A stretch of DNA of 50,000 bases from Symbiodinium natans (GCA_905221605.1 CAJNDS010000935.1:1-50000), one strand, 5' to 3'; positions 1 to 9,728 are shown, numbered from the stretch's first letter. The notes: generated from the letters alone by a model not told the origin. Program-made: numbers and translations.

Positions 1-33
1 CTCTCTTTCATATATAATTTAAATGTTAAGGAG

Positions 34-476
34 TTACTGGGCAGGGTCATGTTTTTACTGGGCAAGGTCATTTTTTTACTGGGCAAGGTCATTTTTTTAC
101 TGGGCAAGGTCATCTTTTACTGGGCAAGGTCATTTTTTTTACTGGGCAAGGTCATTTTTTTTTACTGGGCAAGGTCATTTTTGGGCAAGGTCATTTTTTT
201 ACTGGGCAAGGTCATTTTTTACTGGGCAAGGTCATTTTTTTTTACTGGGCAAGGTCATTTGTTTTACTGGGCAAGGTCATTTTTTACTGGGCAAGGTCAT
301 TTTTTACTGGGCAAGGTCACTTTTTTGCTGGGCAAGGTCATTTTTTTACTGGGCAAGGTCATTTTTTTCTGGGCAAGGTCATTTTTTTACTGGGCAAGGT
401 CTTTTTTTTTTTTTTTAACTGGGCAAGGTCATTTTTTTACTGGGCAAGGTCATTTTTTTTACTGGGCAAGGTCGTT
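34..476 (+). repeat. 21-bp minisatellite with variable T-run
   Basis: About 20 tandem units of ACTGGGCAAGGTCA followed by a T-run of roughly 4 to 15 bases. The GGGCAAGGTC core is nearly invariant while the T-run length changes from unit to unit, as expected of polymerase slippage. Open frames rich in FYWARS or LLGKVI across it are by-products of the repeat, not genes. Confidence 0.95.
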
Positions 477-576
477 CCAGAAGTGAAATATTTTCTTAAT
501 GTTGTGGGATTCTTCGGGCGGGTGGGTATTTTTCTGGAGTAATTTCTTGACTAGTGAATGCTTGGACTTGAGATGC

Positions 577-635
577 TGAACCCTAAACCCTAAACCCTAA
601 ACCCTAAACCCTAAACCCTAAACCCTAAACCCTAA
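577..635 (-). repeat. Telomere-like C-array
   Basis: Eight or so CCCTAAA units on the + strand, the first tract after the minisatellite. Confidence 0.95.
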
Positions 636-1238
636 TAAGCCTAAGGCCCTAAAAAATCCATCCGGGGCCCGTGGAAACCCCCTGAAGCAGCGTCGACTTG
701 GGGGGGGGGGGGGGGGGGGTGGTGGGGGTTGACGACATTAGGGGGTACCTTATTGTCGTCCTGCTGCTAAGGGGGCCCTACTAGTTGGGGGTCTATATTC
801 GGGGTCCCTTATTCTCGTAAACACCCAATCTTGAACGGCTTTCTCTGAGCGACAGCCGATGGCTCTAGAGGCTAATATGGCTAATATAGGGGCCTTATTG
901 GGGGGTGTTGTCGTATCATGATACAGGGACCATAAGGGGATACCACTAGTAAGTATTCCGACCCCTATATTAGCATCTTGCTAGGGGGTAGGGTTGTTTA
1001 GGGATCTAAGGGTTTAAGGGCAAAGGTAGTACGGGCTTTTAGTCAGGGTACCCCCCCCAAGAAACAGGAACCTAATCCAGGAGAGCTCCCCCCCCTCTTT
1101 TCGAAGCTTGCGTCAAGCTCAGGCTTTGGGTTAGGCCCCAAAATGCAGCAGACGTGGCTCTAAACAAACCCTAAGCCCCACAGGTGTTCAGGAGACGATT
1201 GCGGAACACTGCAAGCGGGGCCTATCCCAAAATGGGCT
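636..1238. other. Non-coding stretch with long G run
   Basis: Holds a run of about 20 G at 700-719, one copy of a dispersed repeat at 738-810, and AT/GC mixed sequence with no convincing open frame. No gene is seen. Confidence 0.6.
738..810 (+). repeat. Dispersed repeat, copy 1 (pair with 46752-46824)
   Basis: Shares the order TTAGGGGGT-CCT, a CCTGCT core, TTGGGGGTCTAT and GGGTCCC with 46752-46824 in the same orientation. The copies are diverged but collinear, suggesting an old mobile or duplicated segment. Confidence 0.55.
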
Positions 1239-1239
1239 C

Positions 1240-1302
1240 TAACCCTAAACCCTAAACCCTAAACCCTAACCCTAAACCCTAAACCCTAAACCCTAAAACC
1301 CA
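1240..1302 (-). repeat. Telomere-like C-array
   Basis: CCCTAAA units with one CCCTAA variant; a second short tract lies at 1404-1440 with CCCCTAAAA variants. Confidence 0.9.
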
Positions 1303-1822
1303 AAACCGATGCCCTAGACCAGCTCAAGGAATCAGTGACTTTGACTGCTTCACCTTGTGCTTGCCGCGTCCGCCTTTGGTGGTCTGAATCAACCTCGGGG
1401 CGGCTAACCCTAAACCCTAAACCCTAAACCCTAAAACCCCTAAAACCCCTAAAACCAACCCTCGATCCGCAACCTGTAGCCCTTAGCCTAAACCCCAAGC
1501 CCTAACTGCATAAAAAACCTTAGCCCTAAACTCCTAACCCCCAAACCCTAAACCCTAAACCCGACAGAAACTAGGCGGGGGGCTTCGGGAGTTTGGCGCA
1601 GTGGCACAGGGTCGTATGGCCTAGTTTAGGGTTTAGGGTTTAGGGGGCAAGCACTGAGGTCTCTGCAGATCATGAAGCAAAGGGCCAGATTGGATGTGGA
1701 GGCACCTTAAGTTGGGTGTATATTTCCCCAAAAGGACACCGCATATTTTCGCTCAGCAATATTCATAAAGCAACCCCAAATACACCCACCAGTGACAATA
1801 ATAAAAGCCCATTATCAATGCC
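1303..1822. other. Mixed array fragments and short unique blocks
   Basis: Contains a 100-bp GC-rich block (1310-1403) open on both strands between two C-arrays, the C-array at 1404-1440, degenerate CCCTAAA-like units to 1565, and a short G-array at 1621-1650. No gene could be defined. Confidence 0.5.
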
Positions 1823-1893
1823 GTCTGAGATCCCAATCCTAAGCCCTAAGCCCTAAGCCCTAAGCCCTAAGCCCTAAGCCCTAAACCCTAAAC
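1823..1893 (-). repeat. C-array of CCCTAAG variant units
   Basis: Locally uniform CCCTAAG heptamers (about 8) followed by two canonical CCCTAAA units, so the variant was amplified in place. Confidence 0.9.
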
Positions 1894-2570
1894 CGGGGGA
1901 AGGGAACCTTAATGCTGGTAATCCTCCTCGGCATCAGACCTTGAAAAAGGTCCCTACACACGATCCGCTTCGAGCCAACATAAGGGACAAGATTAAGATA
2001 CCCCCCAAAAAGGGCCGACCTAGCTAATTACCCAGAAATGAAGCAAGCCCAATATAAGGGATAAAGATACCTCCCAAGAAGGACCTACCTAGCCGTTCCA
2101 CTCGCAATATGCATGTGGTCACTTCTCTGCTATGGGTCCCTTGCGGGGTTCTTCCAAAAAAGGTTGCCTCTCATATATAGGGTACCCAAAAGGGACTACC
2201 ATTCAGAGATTTGACAGCAGCTGGCACTCCCCTCGCCCCCACTCCCCCCGCACCGAGGGCTATAGGGTTGAGCTTGCCGATGAGGGTTCTAGGGTTGAGG
2301 GTTTCGGGTGGTGTTGCCTAAGCCATTTCTATGTCGATGGTCCTGCACAGCAATGCAGAAGCTGAGCCTCTTGAACCTAAACGATTCCCCAAACCCTAAA
2401 CCTTGAACTCAATTTATCTTTGGAGCTGCCCTGGAAGCACTTCTTCATTCCAAGCGCCCCTAAATCCTGGAAGGTGACTGTAAGGGTTTAGGGTTTACAA
2501 GGCCCAAATCCGAACCCTTAACCCAAACCCTCAACCCTTAGTCATGGAACCCTAAACCCTGAACCCTAAT
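1894..2570. other. No gene seen
   Basis: Diverged internal repetition is visible: a segment with AAGGGACAAGATTAAGATACC near 1980 recurs as AAGGGATAAAGATACC near 2055. Open frames here are short and end in array sequence. Nothing else is supported. Confidence 0.5.
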
Positions 2571-2574
2571 GGAC

Positions 2575-2650
2575 CAAGGAGCTCCTCCAACTTTCGCTTC
2601 TTGCCCTGTGCACGGCGCCGGTTCTTGCCCCGCTTTGCCGCGGCAGCAGC
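2575..2650 (-). CDS. Candidate exon, Ala/Lys-rich basic segment
   Basis: A 76-nt block on the minus strand, preceded (sense) by a C-array and GCGGCGAAG and followed by GTCCATTAGGG and a G-array. In the open frame it reads AAAAAKRGKNRRRAQGKK then RKLEELL, a basic low-complexity segment resembling nuclear or nucleolar proteins. Boundaries are inferred from AG and GT positions only. Function unknown. Confidence 0.4.
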
Positions 2651-2667
2651 CTTCGCCGCAAAAGCCG

Positions 2668-2716
2668 GTTTAGGGTTTAGGGTTTAGGGTTGAGGGTTTA
2701 GGGTTTAGGGTTTAGC
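2668..2716 (+). repeat. Telomere-like G-array
   Basis: Seven TTTAGGG units with one TTGAGGG variant, directly upstream (sense) of the minus-strand block 2575-2650. Confidence 0.95.
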
Positions 2717-2896
2717 AACCGACTCGACTGTATCTCTGTTCTCAGCATGATCCTCACACGCCAACGCAACTATATCCTAAATTTTAGGGTCTTCGCCCTG
2801 ATGCGCCAGGGCAGACTTTTGGTTTAACGAAAGATTTCGAGTCGGCTTCACTGACGAGACATGCATGTTGAGTTTGGACGACCGGGTTTGGGAACT

Positions 2897-3012
2897 CAGG
2901 TTAGGGTTAGGGGGTTTAGGGGGTTTAGGGGGTTTAGTTTTAGGGGGTTTAGGGAGTTTAGGGGGTTTAGGGGGTTTAGGGGGTTCAGGGGGTTTAGGGC
3001 TTGGGGTTCAGG
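2897..3012 (+). repeat. G-array with 9-bp GGGGGTTTA unit
   Basis: Most units have five G rather than three, giving a 9-bp period that is open in all frames; translations such as GLGGLGGL or LNPLNPLN from this tract are artefacts. Confidence 0.9.
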
Positions 3013-3304
3013 GTTTAGTTGGGGTTGACCTTGTTGTGAAGGGGCCTGGGGTTCAAATCGGCTGGAGTTGGATGGGGTTTGGGCCGGTTTGCGGTAGTTT
3101 TGGTTGGGTTTCACCTTGTTTTGACCAAAACCCTAAACCGATATCCACTGGAGCAAAAAACATGATGTTCTGATTGCGGTTCTAAGCCGGGAGGGGGCAG
3201 AGGGCGGCAGGGGGCAGAAGGGGGGAAGGCCCTTGGGCTTCCCAAGGCCTTTCGGATGGCCTTGCAGGGGGCCCCCGCGCACTTCTTGCGGGTGCTTGCG
3301 AGGG

Positions 3305-3442
3305 GTAGGTTTCGGAACAAGCTCGAAAGCTTCGTGAGGTGCCGAAGAGCAGCTTTGGCCCGATTGTGGAGGGCCATCTAACACTTTTCTCCCACCCCTC
3401 GCCGTCCAAGGCGGCAAAGCCACCCAAACCGATTCCTTTTAG
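3305..3442 (-). repeat. Dispersed repeat, inverted copy of 49505-49637
   Basis: About 135 bp whose reverse complement matches 49505-49637 with few substitutions and small indels. The distant copy is open on both strands; this copy carries small length differences that shift the frame. It could be a short interspersed element or a duplicated exon. Confidence 0.8.
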
Positions 3443-4548
3443 GGTTTAGGCCTAAACTCAGAAAACAGTCCACTTTTAACAACTGATTCAGTTTCATGAC
3501 GTTCGTTGAATCCGAGAGTCAAAGGGTGCCAGCAAGGTCTCGAAGGCACCCCAGATGCCCGGGGCCGGGGGAGCCAGCGGCCAGGCAAGAAGAAAACGTA
3601 GGCGGGCAGGGGTGTTTGCCCAGGGTGGCCTGGCCTGAGGCCCCCCATCCCTGCAGAGGGGTCCGGCTCCTCCTGGCCTAGGGGCCTTGGGGTACCCCCC
3701 CCGAAGCTGCCAGCCCCATCCGGGCGAAGGGCTTGGGGTTTAGGGTATTTTCCTTATTAAGGGGACCAGTACTGGTTCCTGCCAGAACCGGGCCCATCGT
3801 GGGTGCTACCGACCTCCGGGCTGCAGGAGGCGGGCAAGCGACCTGGGTCGACTTTCGCCATAGAGGTCGAAGGGCTGAAGCGCCGCCCCCCTCTGTTACA
3901 GAGGGGGCGGCCTAGGCCCTGAGTTTAGGGTTTAGGGTCTAGGCTTTTCGGGGGGTCAGGCGCGTAAGTCCCACCATGCCATACCATGAGCCAAAGAGTG
4001 CAGGTGTCGGCACCTGCTCCTCCGAACTCCCTAACTCCTTAAGTAGGAGTTTACGAAATTCAGGGACCTAAGCCCTAAACCCTAAACCCTGAAACCCTAA
4101 ACCCTAATCTAGTCCACCAAATAGTAGGATTGTCTTGAAATACTATGGACCCCAGTACGGTAACCCTAAGTCCCTAACTCCGTAAGCCCCTAAGCTTCCG
4201 CTAACCCGACGCCCCGAATCGAAGTTCGTGTCGAGAATTCACAGGGTGTGCTGAGCTGCTGTGCCCTAAACCCGAAACCCTAAACACTAAACCCTAACCC
4301 TTAACCTGTCTTCAGCAAGAGATAGTGGTTAGCTTCCCTGTCCCCTGCCCTACCGCCCCACAGCATGTTTGGGGTCCGTGTTTTATATGTTGGGGTGGGC
4401 ATCGCCCGACTTCAGCGTTTGGCAAGCCGCAACTCCCCCAAACCGCCCGAGGCCCCCTTGCCTCGGGGTCTGTCACCGGCTGCAGCCGTCGCTTCTGGAC
4501 ACGCTCGGTTCGCTTTGCTTCCACGGCCTTCCGCACCTCACGGATTCG
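3443..4548. other. GC-rich non-coding stretch
   Basis: Includes scattered TTTAGGG/CCCTAAA units (3735, 3913-3935, 4073-4107, 4262-4300) and GC-rich blocks open in several overlapping frames on both strands. No frame stands out and no domain is recognised. Confidence 0.5.
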
Positions 4549-4645
4549 GAGCCCTAAGCCCTAAACCCTAAACCCTAAGCCCTAAACCCTAAGCCCTAAG
4601 CCCTAAACCCTAAACCCTAAACCCTAAACCCTAAGCCCTAAACCC
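4549..4645 (-). repeat. Telomere-like C-array
   Basis: About 14 units mixing CCCTAAA and CCCTAAG. Confidence 0.95.
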
Positions 4646-5056
4646 TTCTTGACCAAGCTTTGCTCGGGCATGTGTGGAAGCTTACATTGATAGGGGCATG
4701 AATGCTCTGCAGCCGCTTTGGGGATCAAAGGGGTTCAGGGCTTCGAGGGCTTTGAGGGCTTCTGCTGGTTGCTTGTTGACTTGTGCCCTCTGGAAAGCAC
4801 TGCGCCGGTTTGGACTTGCCCGCTGCTGCTTCGGGCTTTAGGTTCTTATACCCCGAACTCCTATCCCAGGGAGGGGCCCTTGGCCAAAGCAAGGATTTCC
4901 CGAACCCTTCAAGGTATATGCGAAATATACATGTACATCTATATATATATATACATATACATATATACACATAAAGACTTCGGGCGCATCAAGACTCCTG
5001 GAGGCTCATACCCCCGACTTAGGGGATGCTACTTTGAGCCCCCTGACTTAAGGGAT
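4646..5056. other. No gene seen; TA/CA microsatellite
   Basis: Carries a TATA/CATA microsatellite at 4938-4972. Open frames run through it into array sequence and are not credible genes. Confidence 0.5.
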
Positions 5057-5123
5057 TCCCCCAAACCCTCAACCCTAAACCCTAAACCCTTAACCCTAAA
5101 CCCTAAACCCCAAACCCTAAACC
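5057..5123 (-). repeat. Telomere-like C-array
   Basis: CCCTAAA units with CCCTTAA and CCCCAAA variants. Confidence 0.9.
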
Positions 5124-5279
5124 TTCCGGGCTTAAGGCATTCCACCTTGGACCCCTAAGCTTGTGACCACTGCCTGGGTCGCTCTTTAGGGGTGCGCAGC
5201 CCGAAGCCCCAAACCATGTGCCGCTTTAGCGTATTTCGGGGCAGAAAAGATTAAAGCCTAAACCCGACACCCCAAACTC

Positions 5280-5390
5280 CAAACCCCAAACCCTAACCCT
5301 CAACCCTCAACCTTCAACCCTAAACGCTAACCCTCTAACCTAAACCCTAAACCCGAAACCCTAAACCCTAAACCCTAACCCCTAAACCCT
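5280..5390 (-). repeat. Degenerate C-array
   Basis: Units CCCTAA, CCCTCAA and CCCTAAA; it ends directly before candidate exon 5400-5493. Confidence 0.85.
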
Positions 5391-5399
5391 CCGCGAGAG

Positions 5400-5493
5400 C
5401 TGGGATCCCTTGGTTGGCTTTTTGTTGGCTGGAGGACCATGCGGGGTTTTGGGTTCTTTTTGTTTCAACGGATTGGGGGTCTCTGCCAAGAAG
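5400..5493 (+). CDS. Candidate exon between C- and G-arrays
   Basis: A 94-nt block follows the C-array through CCGCGAGAG and ends in AAG followed by GTTTAGGG, the best donor context of the set because AAG|GT is provided by unique sequence plus the first array unit. The open frame reads WDPLVGFLLAGGPCGVLG then SFCFNGLGVSAKK, a hydrophobic Gly-rich segment that could lie in a membrane. No family recognised. Confidence 0.45.
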
Positions 5494-5550
5494 GTTTAGG
5501 GCTTAGGGTTTGGGGTTTAGGGCTTAGGGTTTGGGGTTTGGGGTTAGGGT
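5491..5550 (+). repeat. Telomere-like G-array
   Basis: TTTAGGG alternating with CTTAGGG and TTTGGGG, forming a locally regular higher-order pattern. Confidence 0.9.
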
Positions 5551-5628
5551 TCGTGGTCGTTTCCCCCCCCCCAACACCACTCAAACCTAAGGGTATCAAA
5601 AGCCCGAAAACGCAAATCTAAGGTTCTC

Positions 5629-5700
5629 AGTATGGGCCCTGAATTTGGGTCCCTTGCTTCATAGCCCTTATCTACACCATACATCATAAGGGCCCATACT
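5629..5700. repeat. 72-bp inverted-repeat element
   Basis: AGTATGGGCCC at 5629-5639 is the perfect reverse complement of GGGCCCATACT at 5690-5700. This is a hairpin-forming or MITE-like unit without a visible target-site duplication. Confidence 0.55.
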
Positions 5701-6638
5701 TCGGATCCCTGTAGCAAGGGTACGGGACCACACGAAGGGCCCGTGGCTCCAACCCTAGAGCAAACAGCTGAAGCAAGGGCTGAAGTCAGAAGCTGCGCGA
5801 ACTCAGAGCTCTTCCTGGCAGGGTGAAAGGGGGGGCCTTGGATGGGAGTGAGGCGATCAGGGGGTTTAGGACAGCCGACCTACAAACAACATACTGTGAC
5901 AAACAACCTAAGATATCTATACTCTATACATATCGTACAAATAGATACACGAATACATGATTAAAAAAACAAACATGTACATATATATATATATACACAT
6001 ACATATGCATATATTGCAGTTATTAATATCCACTTCCCTAGGCCCTAGGGACTAAGCCCTAAACGCGGTAGGATTCCAGTCTAAGCCTCCAGTGACAAGA
6101 CTGGTGTAGGTTTGGGGTTCAGGCGTTTAGGGTTTGGGGTTAAAAGCGAAGGGCTTAAGATTTGGAATTTCAGTACCGAGCCACGGGGGTAGGGGGTCTA
6201 AACCAAAACCTTAAACCCCATACCAAACCCTAAACCCTAAACCCTAAACACTAAACCCAAACCCATAACGAGGAGCTCAACAGCCTGTTGAGCTCCTCAC
6301 CCAACTCGGCCTGTTTTCGTTCCCGTCCGTTGTAGCAACGGTTACAACAATAGGTGACTGCAAGAGCCATCACAGCCCTGAGCAAAAATATCCAGACTAA
6401 TGGCATCACTATTCAACAAGGCAACTGCAAGGGAACGCCCGAACCCATCAGCCGCCGAAAGTAAAATTGATTGAGCTCCTGTTGGGGTTTCCTGTATCTC
6501 TTTGCAGCAAGCCTGCTTGATACACTTTTCCTACGCCACCCAGTCGCGCCTCACATGCAACCTGAAGCACCACAGAACCCCAACATGTTGCACCCTACAC
6601 AAAGGCAAAGCCCCTCAACCCCAAACAACTCTATCCCA
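5701..6638. other. No gene seen
   Basis: Holds a TA-rich microsatellite (5975-6012), a short C-array (6220-6258) and a small inverted repeat GAGGAGCTCAAC near 6270-6300. Frames are short. Confidence 0.5.
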
Positions 6639-6639
6639 C

Positions 6640-6676
6640 CCTAAACCCTAAACCCTAAACCCTAAACCCTAAACCC
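6640..6676 (-). repeat. Telomere-like C-array
   Basis: Five canonical CCCTAAA units. Confidence 0.95.
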
Positions 6677-6698
6677 ACAAGTATCATGAGCAGCCCAC

Positions 6699-6755
6699 CT
6701 TGCTTCCTTCATGCGCTCGCTGGCGCGGTCGATGAAGGCCCTGCACACTTCGGGT
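6699..6755 (-). CDS. Candidate exon
   Basis: A 57-nt minus-strand block preceded by a long pyrimidine tract ending TCGCTCCCTAAG and followed by GTGGGC, with a G-array (sense) about 25 nt further on. It reads PEVCRAFIDRASERMKEA, amphipathic helix-like. The plus strand is also open here, so the strand is not certain. Confidence 0.35.
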
Positions 6756-6801
6756 CTTAGGGAGCGAGAAAGGAAGAGGGACCGCGAGAATGAGGAAGAG
6801 A

Positions 6802-6858
6802 CCCTAAACCCTAAACCCTAAACCCTAAACCCTCAACCCTCAACCCTAAACCCTAAAC
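6802..6858 (-). repeat. Telomere-like C-array
   Basis: Eight units, two of them CCCTCAA. Confidence 0.95.
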
Positions 6859-6864
6859 CGGGAG

Positions 6865-6941
6865 CGACGGATAGAGTGGGGGAGCTGAGCCTTGCAGAGA
6901 GAGCAGAGGCTGCCAAGCTTGCGGCTGAGGATTCGTTCAGG
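6865..6941 (+). CDS. Candidate exon, helical Ala/Glu-rich segment
   Basis: A 77-nt block between C- and G-arrays, ending TTCAGG before GTTTAGGG. The frame reads TDRVGELSLAERAEAAKL then AAEDSF, typical of a coiled-coil or helical repeat. Another short block at 7165-7200 reads AAKVASERQ, similar enough to suggest a repeated helical protein on this strand. The acceptor (GGGAG) is weak. Confidence 0.35.
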
Positions 6942-7012
6942 GTTTAGGGTTTAGGGTTTAGGGTTTAGGGTTTAGGGTTTAGGGTTTAGGGGTTTAGGGT
7001 TTCGGGCTTGGG
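6942..7012 (+). repeat. Telomere-like G-array
   Basis: Ten canonical TTTAGGG units then variants. Confidence 0.95.
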
Positions 7013-7073
7013 GCAGAAAACCCTGGGGGGGCCATTTTGGGGTGGAGGCCTTGATCGAGTTTGAGAAGCTTCC

Positions 7074-7135
7074 TAAACCCTAAACCCTAAACCCTAAACC
7101 CTAAACCCTAAACCCCAAACCCCAAACCCTAAACC
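7074..7135 (-). repeat. Telomere-like C-array
   Basis: About nine units, two of CCCCAAA type. Confidence 0.95.
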
Positions 7136-7164
7136 CGCTGCGTGGCCGTAGGCTAGTGTTGCAG

Positions 7165-7200
7165 AAGCTGCGAAGGTTGCGAGCGAAAGGCAGCTATGGG
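7165..7200 (+). CDS. Candidate micro-exon
   Basis: Follows GTGTTGCAG and ends where a run of G (7203-7220) starts with GT. It reads AAKVASERQLW. At 36 nt it is too short to trust alone; the value lies in its resemblance to 6865-6941. Confidence 0.2.
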
Positions 7201-7227
7201 GTGGGGGGGGGGGGGGGGGCGGCCGAA

Positions 7228-7335
7228 GCCTTGAGTCTAGGGTTTAGGGTTTAGGGGTTTAGGGGTTTAGGGTTTAGGGGTTTAGGGGTTTAGGGGTTTA
7301 GGGTTTAGGGTTTAAGGATTTAGGGTTTCAGGGTT
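7228..7335 (+). repeat. Telomere-like G-array
   Basis: Mixture of 7-bp TTTAGGG and 8-bp TTTAGGGG units, decaying at the right end. Confidence 0.95.
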
Positions 7336-8534
7336 TTAGAGTCTAGAGCCTAAAAACCGTACTGGTGCCGGGGCACTGTCCAAGCTCCGCGAGGTACTCG
7401 CGTCGCTGCTTGGCGTCGAGTTGCATCGCCTGGCCGCGATTTCCTAGTCCTCAACCACCCCGAACCAGGGTTCTACAAGAACAAGCGGACGAATAAGAAT
7501 AAGAACAAGAAGAATAATAAGAAGAATAAGTGGAAGAAGAAGAATAAGAATAAGAAGAAGTGAAGAAGAAGAAGAAAAAGAAAACTCAGGAGGAGGAAAA
7601 ACTGAAAAAAAGAAGTTGAAAGCGGTACCCGGTCTCGGATCGGGGATTCAGGCTCGCAACCTTTAGCCGCAACAACATGCTTTGGCTGGGCTACTAGGGG
7701 GAAAACCAAGGCACTAGAACCCTAAACCCTACCACTAGCTTCTTTCCTCGCTCCGTTTTCTTTGAGCTTAGTCCGCAAGTACGGCAGCTAGCATTTAAGA
7801 TACATGTATACATGTATCTACTTATATATATATATATACATACACACACTTAGCATGCATGTACATCCCAATGATAGCCTCCTTTTCTTTGTGGGCGGGG
7901 GGGCTATTGCTCTGCCACATTTGTCATGAGCACAGCATTAAGCTCTGCCAAAACGAAAACCTCCTGCCACATAATCGACGTGACCGCACATATGTATATA
8001 TATATATATGTGCATAATATATATGTATATATACATACACGACAAAGCTGCAACATCTAGCTATCAGTAGAGTGGTGTTCCGGGGTAGGGGGTTAAGGGT
8101 CTAAAGGTCCAGGATTCTTTCTTGAGGGTTCATGGAACAGCCAGGAGGGCGATGAACACCTGCCCAAAAATAGGGTTTATAGGGTGTAGGGTTTGGGGTT
8201 TAGGGTGGGCTGTAACCAATTCTCATGCAAGTTGCCAGACGTTCAAGCTAACCGTGGCCCGAACCCCTAGACTTCCCTGAGTCCCTGAGTCCTACACCCA
8301 AGAAGTACAGGGCTTAGGGGCTCTGAGGTTTGGGGTAAACCCATGAACAAAATCATCACCCTCAACCCTTCGAACCCTAAAACCCCAAGCTCCTACATCT
8401 CTTTTCTCCAAGAACCGAGGGAAAAGAGGTGAAACTTGAGTATTCCTACAGAATAGAAAACCCAAACAAGCTTGAAGTTCAATATTGGCCAAGCAAGACA
8501 TCCCAGGCCCTGTCCCTCAAAGGCGCCTGGTCTA
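7336..8534. other. No gene seen; microsatellites
   Basis: Includes an A/G-rich AAG/AATAAG microsatellite (7478-7612) and two TA-rich microsatellites (7800-7850 and 7990-8038). The Phe/Leu-rich minus-strand frame over 7473-7709 is the microsatellite read backwards. Confidence 0.6.
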
Positions 8535-8645
8535 GGGGTTCTACCTTGGACCCTTAAGGTTGTACCCTTAGGTTTTAGGGCCCCTTTTTAAGGATCCCTC
8601 TTAGGGAATACAAGGGCCATATTAGGAGAATTTTAAGGGGAACCT
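8535..8645 (+). repeat. Dispersed repeat, copy 1 (pair with 12095-12202)
   Basis: Shares GGGGTT-TACCT-GGACCCTTAAGG-TTGTACCCTT and downstream segments (GATCC, AAGGGCCA-AT) with 12095-12202 in the same orientation. No target duplication is recognised. Confidence 0.65.
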
Positions 8646-8654
8646 TTAGGGGTA

Positions 8655-8710
8655 CCCCTAAACCCTAAACCTCAACCCTAAACCCTAAACCCTAACCCTA
8701 AACCCTAAAC
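8655..8710 (-). repeat. Telomere-like C-array
   Basis: Seven or so units; its last unit supplies the putative GTTTAG donor of exon 8711-8815 on the minus strand. Confidence 0.95.
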
Positions 8711-8815
8711 CCTCAGAGGAGCCTGGTCTAAGGTGACCACATCAGGGAGCCGGCCCGAGCTGCGGAACGCTGTGCTGCAGCGATAGGCGGGGCCCAGCAG
8801 GGGCCGCATGAGGCC
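8711..8815 (-). CDS. Candidate exon, 105 nt, phase-neutral
   Basis: One of the best blocks. In sense order a C-array leads into CTCCTTCCAG (good pyrimidine tract and AG), then 35 uninterrupted codons, then CTGAGG followed by GTTTAGGG and a G-array. The frame reads GLMRPLLGPAYRCSTAFR then SSGRLPDVVTLDQAPL. A second frame is open for most of its length, so reading frame is not proven. No domain recognised. Confidence 0.5.
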
Positions 8816-8823
8816 CTGGAAGG

Positions 8824-8920
8824 AGTTTAGGGTTTAGGGTTTAGGGTTTGGGGTTTAGGGTTTAGGGTTTAGGGTTTAGGGTTTAGGGTGGAGGGTTTAG
8901 GGTTTAGGGTTTAGGGTTTG
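8824..8920 (+). repeat. Telomere-like G-array
   Basis: About 14 TTTAGGG units with TTTGGGG and GTGGAGGG variants. Confidence 0.95.
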
Positions 8921-8989
8921 GAACACAATCTGAACTTCGGCGCTCAACTCCAGTGAGTTTGCACCTTTCCGCGCGCCCAATCCCCAAAA

Positions 8990-9065
8990 GCCCTAACCCT
9001 CAAACCCTCACCCTAAACCCTAAACCCTAAACCCTAAAGCCTAAACCCTAAACCCCAAACCCTAA
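8990..9065 (-). repeat. Telomere-like C-array
   Basis: CCCTAAA units with variants, grading into CCCCTCAAA-type degenerate repeats to about 9200. Confidence 0.9.
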
Positions 9066-9239
9066 AACCATCCAAAAGCCCCTCCAAGCGCCTCAAACCC
9101 CTCAAACCCCTCAAACCTAAAACCTACATCCAAAAACCCCTCAAGCCCCTCAAGCCTCTCAGGCCCCTCAAACCCGCAAAACCCTCAAACACCTCACAAC
9201 CCTAAAGCCCTCGCCGACTCTCTGCACTGTAAAATCCTG

Positions 9240-9512
9240 AACCCTAAGCCCTGAACCCTGAACCCCTAAACCCTAAACCCTAAACCCTAAACCCTAAACT
9301 TAAACCCCTAAACCCCTAAACCCCTAAACCCCTAAACCCCAAAACCCCAAAACCCAAAACCCCAAAACCCCAAAACCCCAAAACCCCAAAACCCCAAAAC
9401 CCCAAAACCCCAAGACCCCAAGACCCCAAAACCCCAAAACCCCAAAACCCCAAAACCCCTAAACCCTAGCCCTAAACCCTAAACCCTAGCCCTAAACCCT
9501 AAACCCCTATAC
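9240..9512 (-). repeat. C-array with graded unit types
   Basis: Unit type changes in order: CCCTAAA, then CCCCTAAA (9300-9337), then CCCCAAAA (about 9337-9458), then CCCTAAA/CCCTAGC. The 8-bp CCCCAAAA block is uniform. Confidence 0.95.
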
Positions 9513-9581
9513 CCTTTTGCCTCGAGCATGTCGGCCGGCAGCTGGTCGGCCAGGGACGTCGAGAGCCGCAGCCAGGAGATC
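9513..9581 (-). CDS. Candidate exon, 69 nt
   Basis: Sense order: C-array, CCCTAAACCCAG acceptor, open block, AAAAGG followed by GTATAGGGG and a G-array. The frame reads ISWLRLSTSLADQLPADM then LEAK. Length is a multiple of three. The first AG after the C-array lies at once at its end, as in exons 31602-31697 and 23236-23312. Confidence 0.45.
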
Positions 9582-9586
9582 CTGGG

Positions 9587-9728
9587 TTTAGGGCAGGGTT
9601 TAGGGTTTAGGGTTTAGGGTTTAGGGTTTAGGGTTTAGGGTTTAGGGTTTAGGGTTTAGGGTTTAGGGTTTAGGGTTTAGGGTTTAGGGTTTAGGGTTTA
9701 GGGTTTGGGGCTTAGGGTTTCGGGTTTA
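9587..9728 (+). repeat. Telomere-like G-array
   Basis: About 19 units, nearly all canonical, followed by a G run at 9744-9757. Confidence 0.97.

Noticed and set aside
23-486. FYWARSFF / LLGKVIF repeat protein
   Set aside because: Pure minisatellite; the frame changes whenever the T-run length changes.
4718-5158. 146-codon + frame ending in LNPKPLTLNPKPQTLN
   Set aside because: NPKP, TLNPKP, FRVWGLGFRV and similar strings are CCCTAAA or TTTAGGG arrays in translation; many apparent frames in the window owe their length to them.
7473-7709. Phe/Leu-rich membrane protein on minus
   Set aside because: It is the AAG/AATAAG microsatellite read on the other strand.
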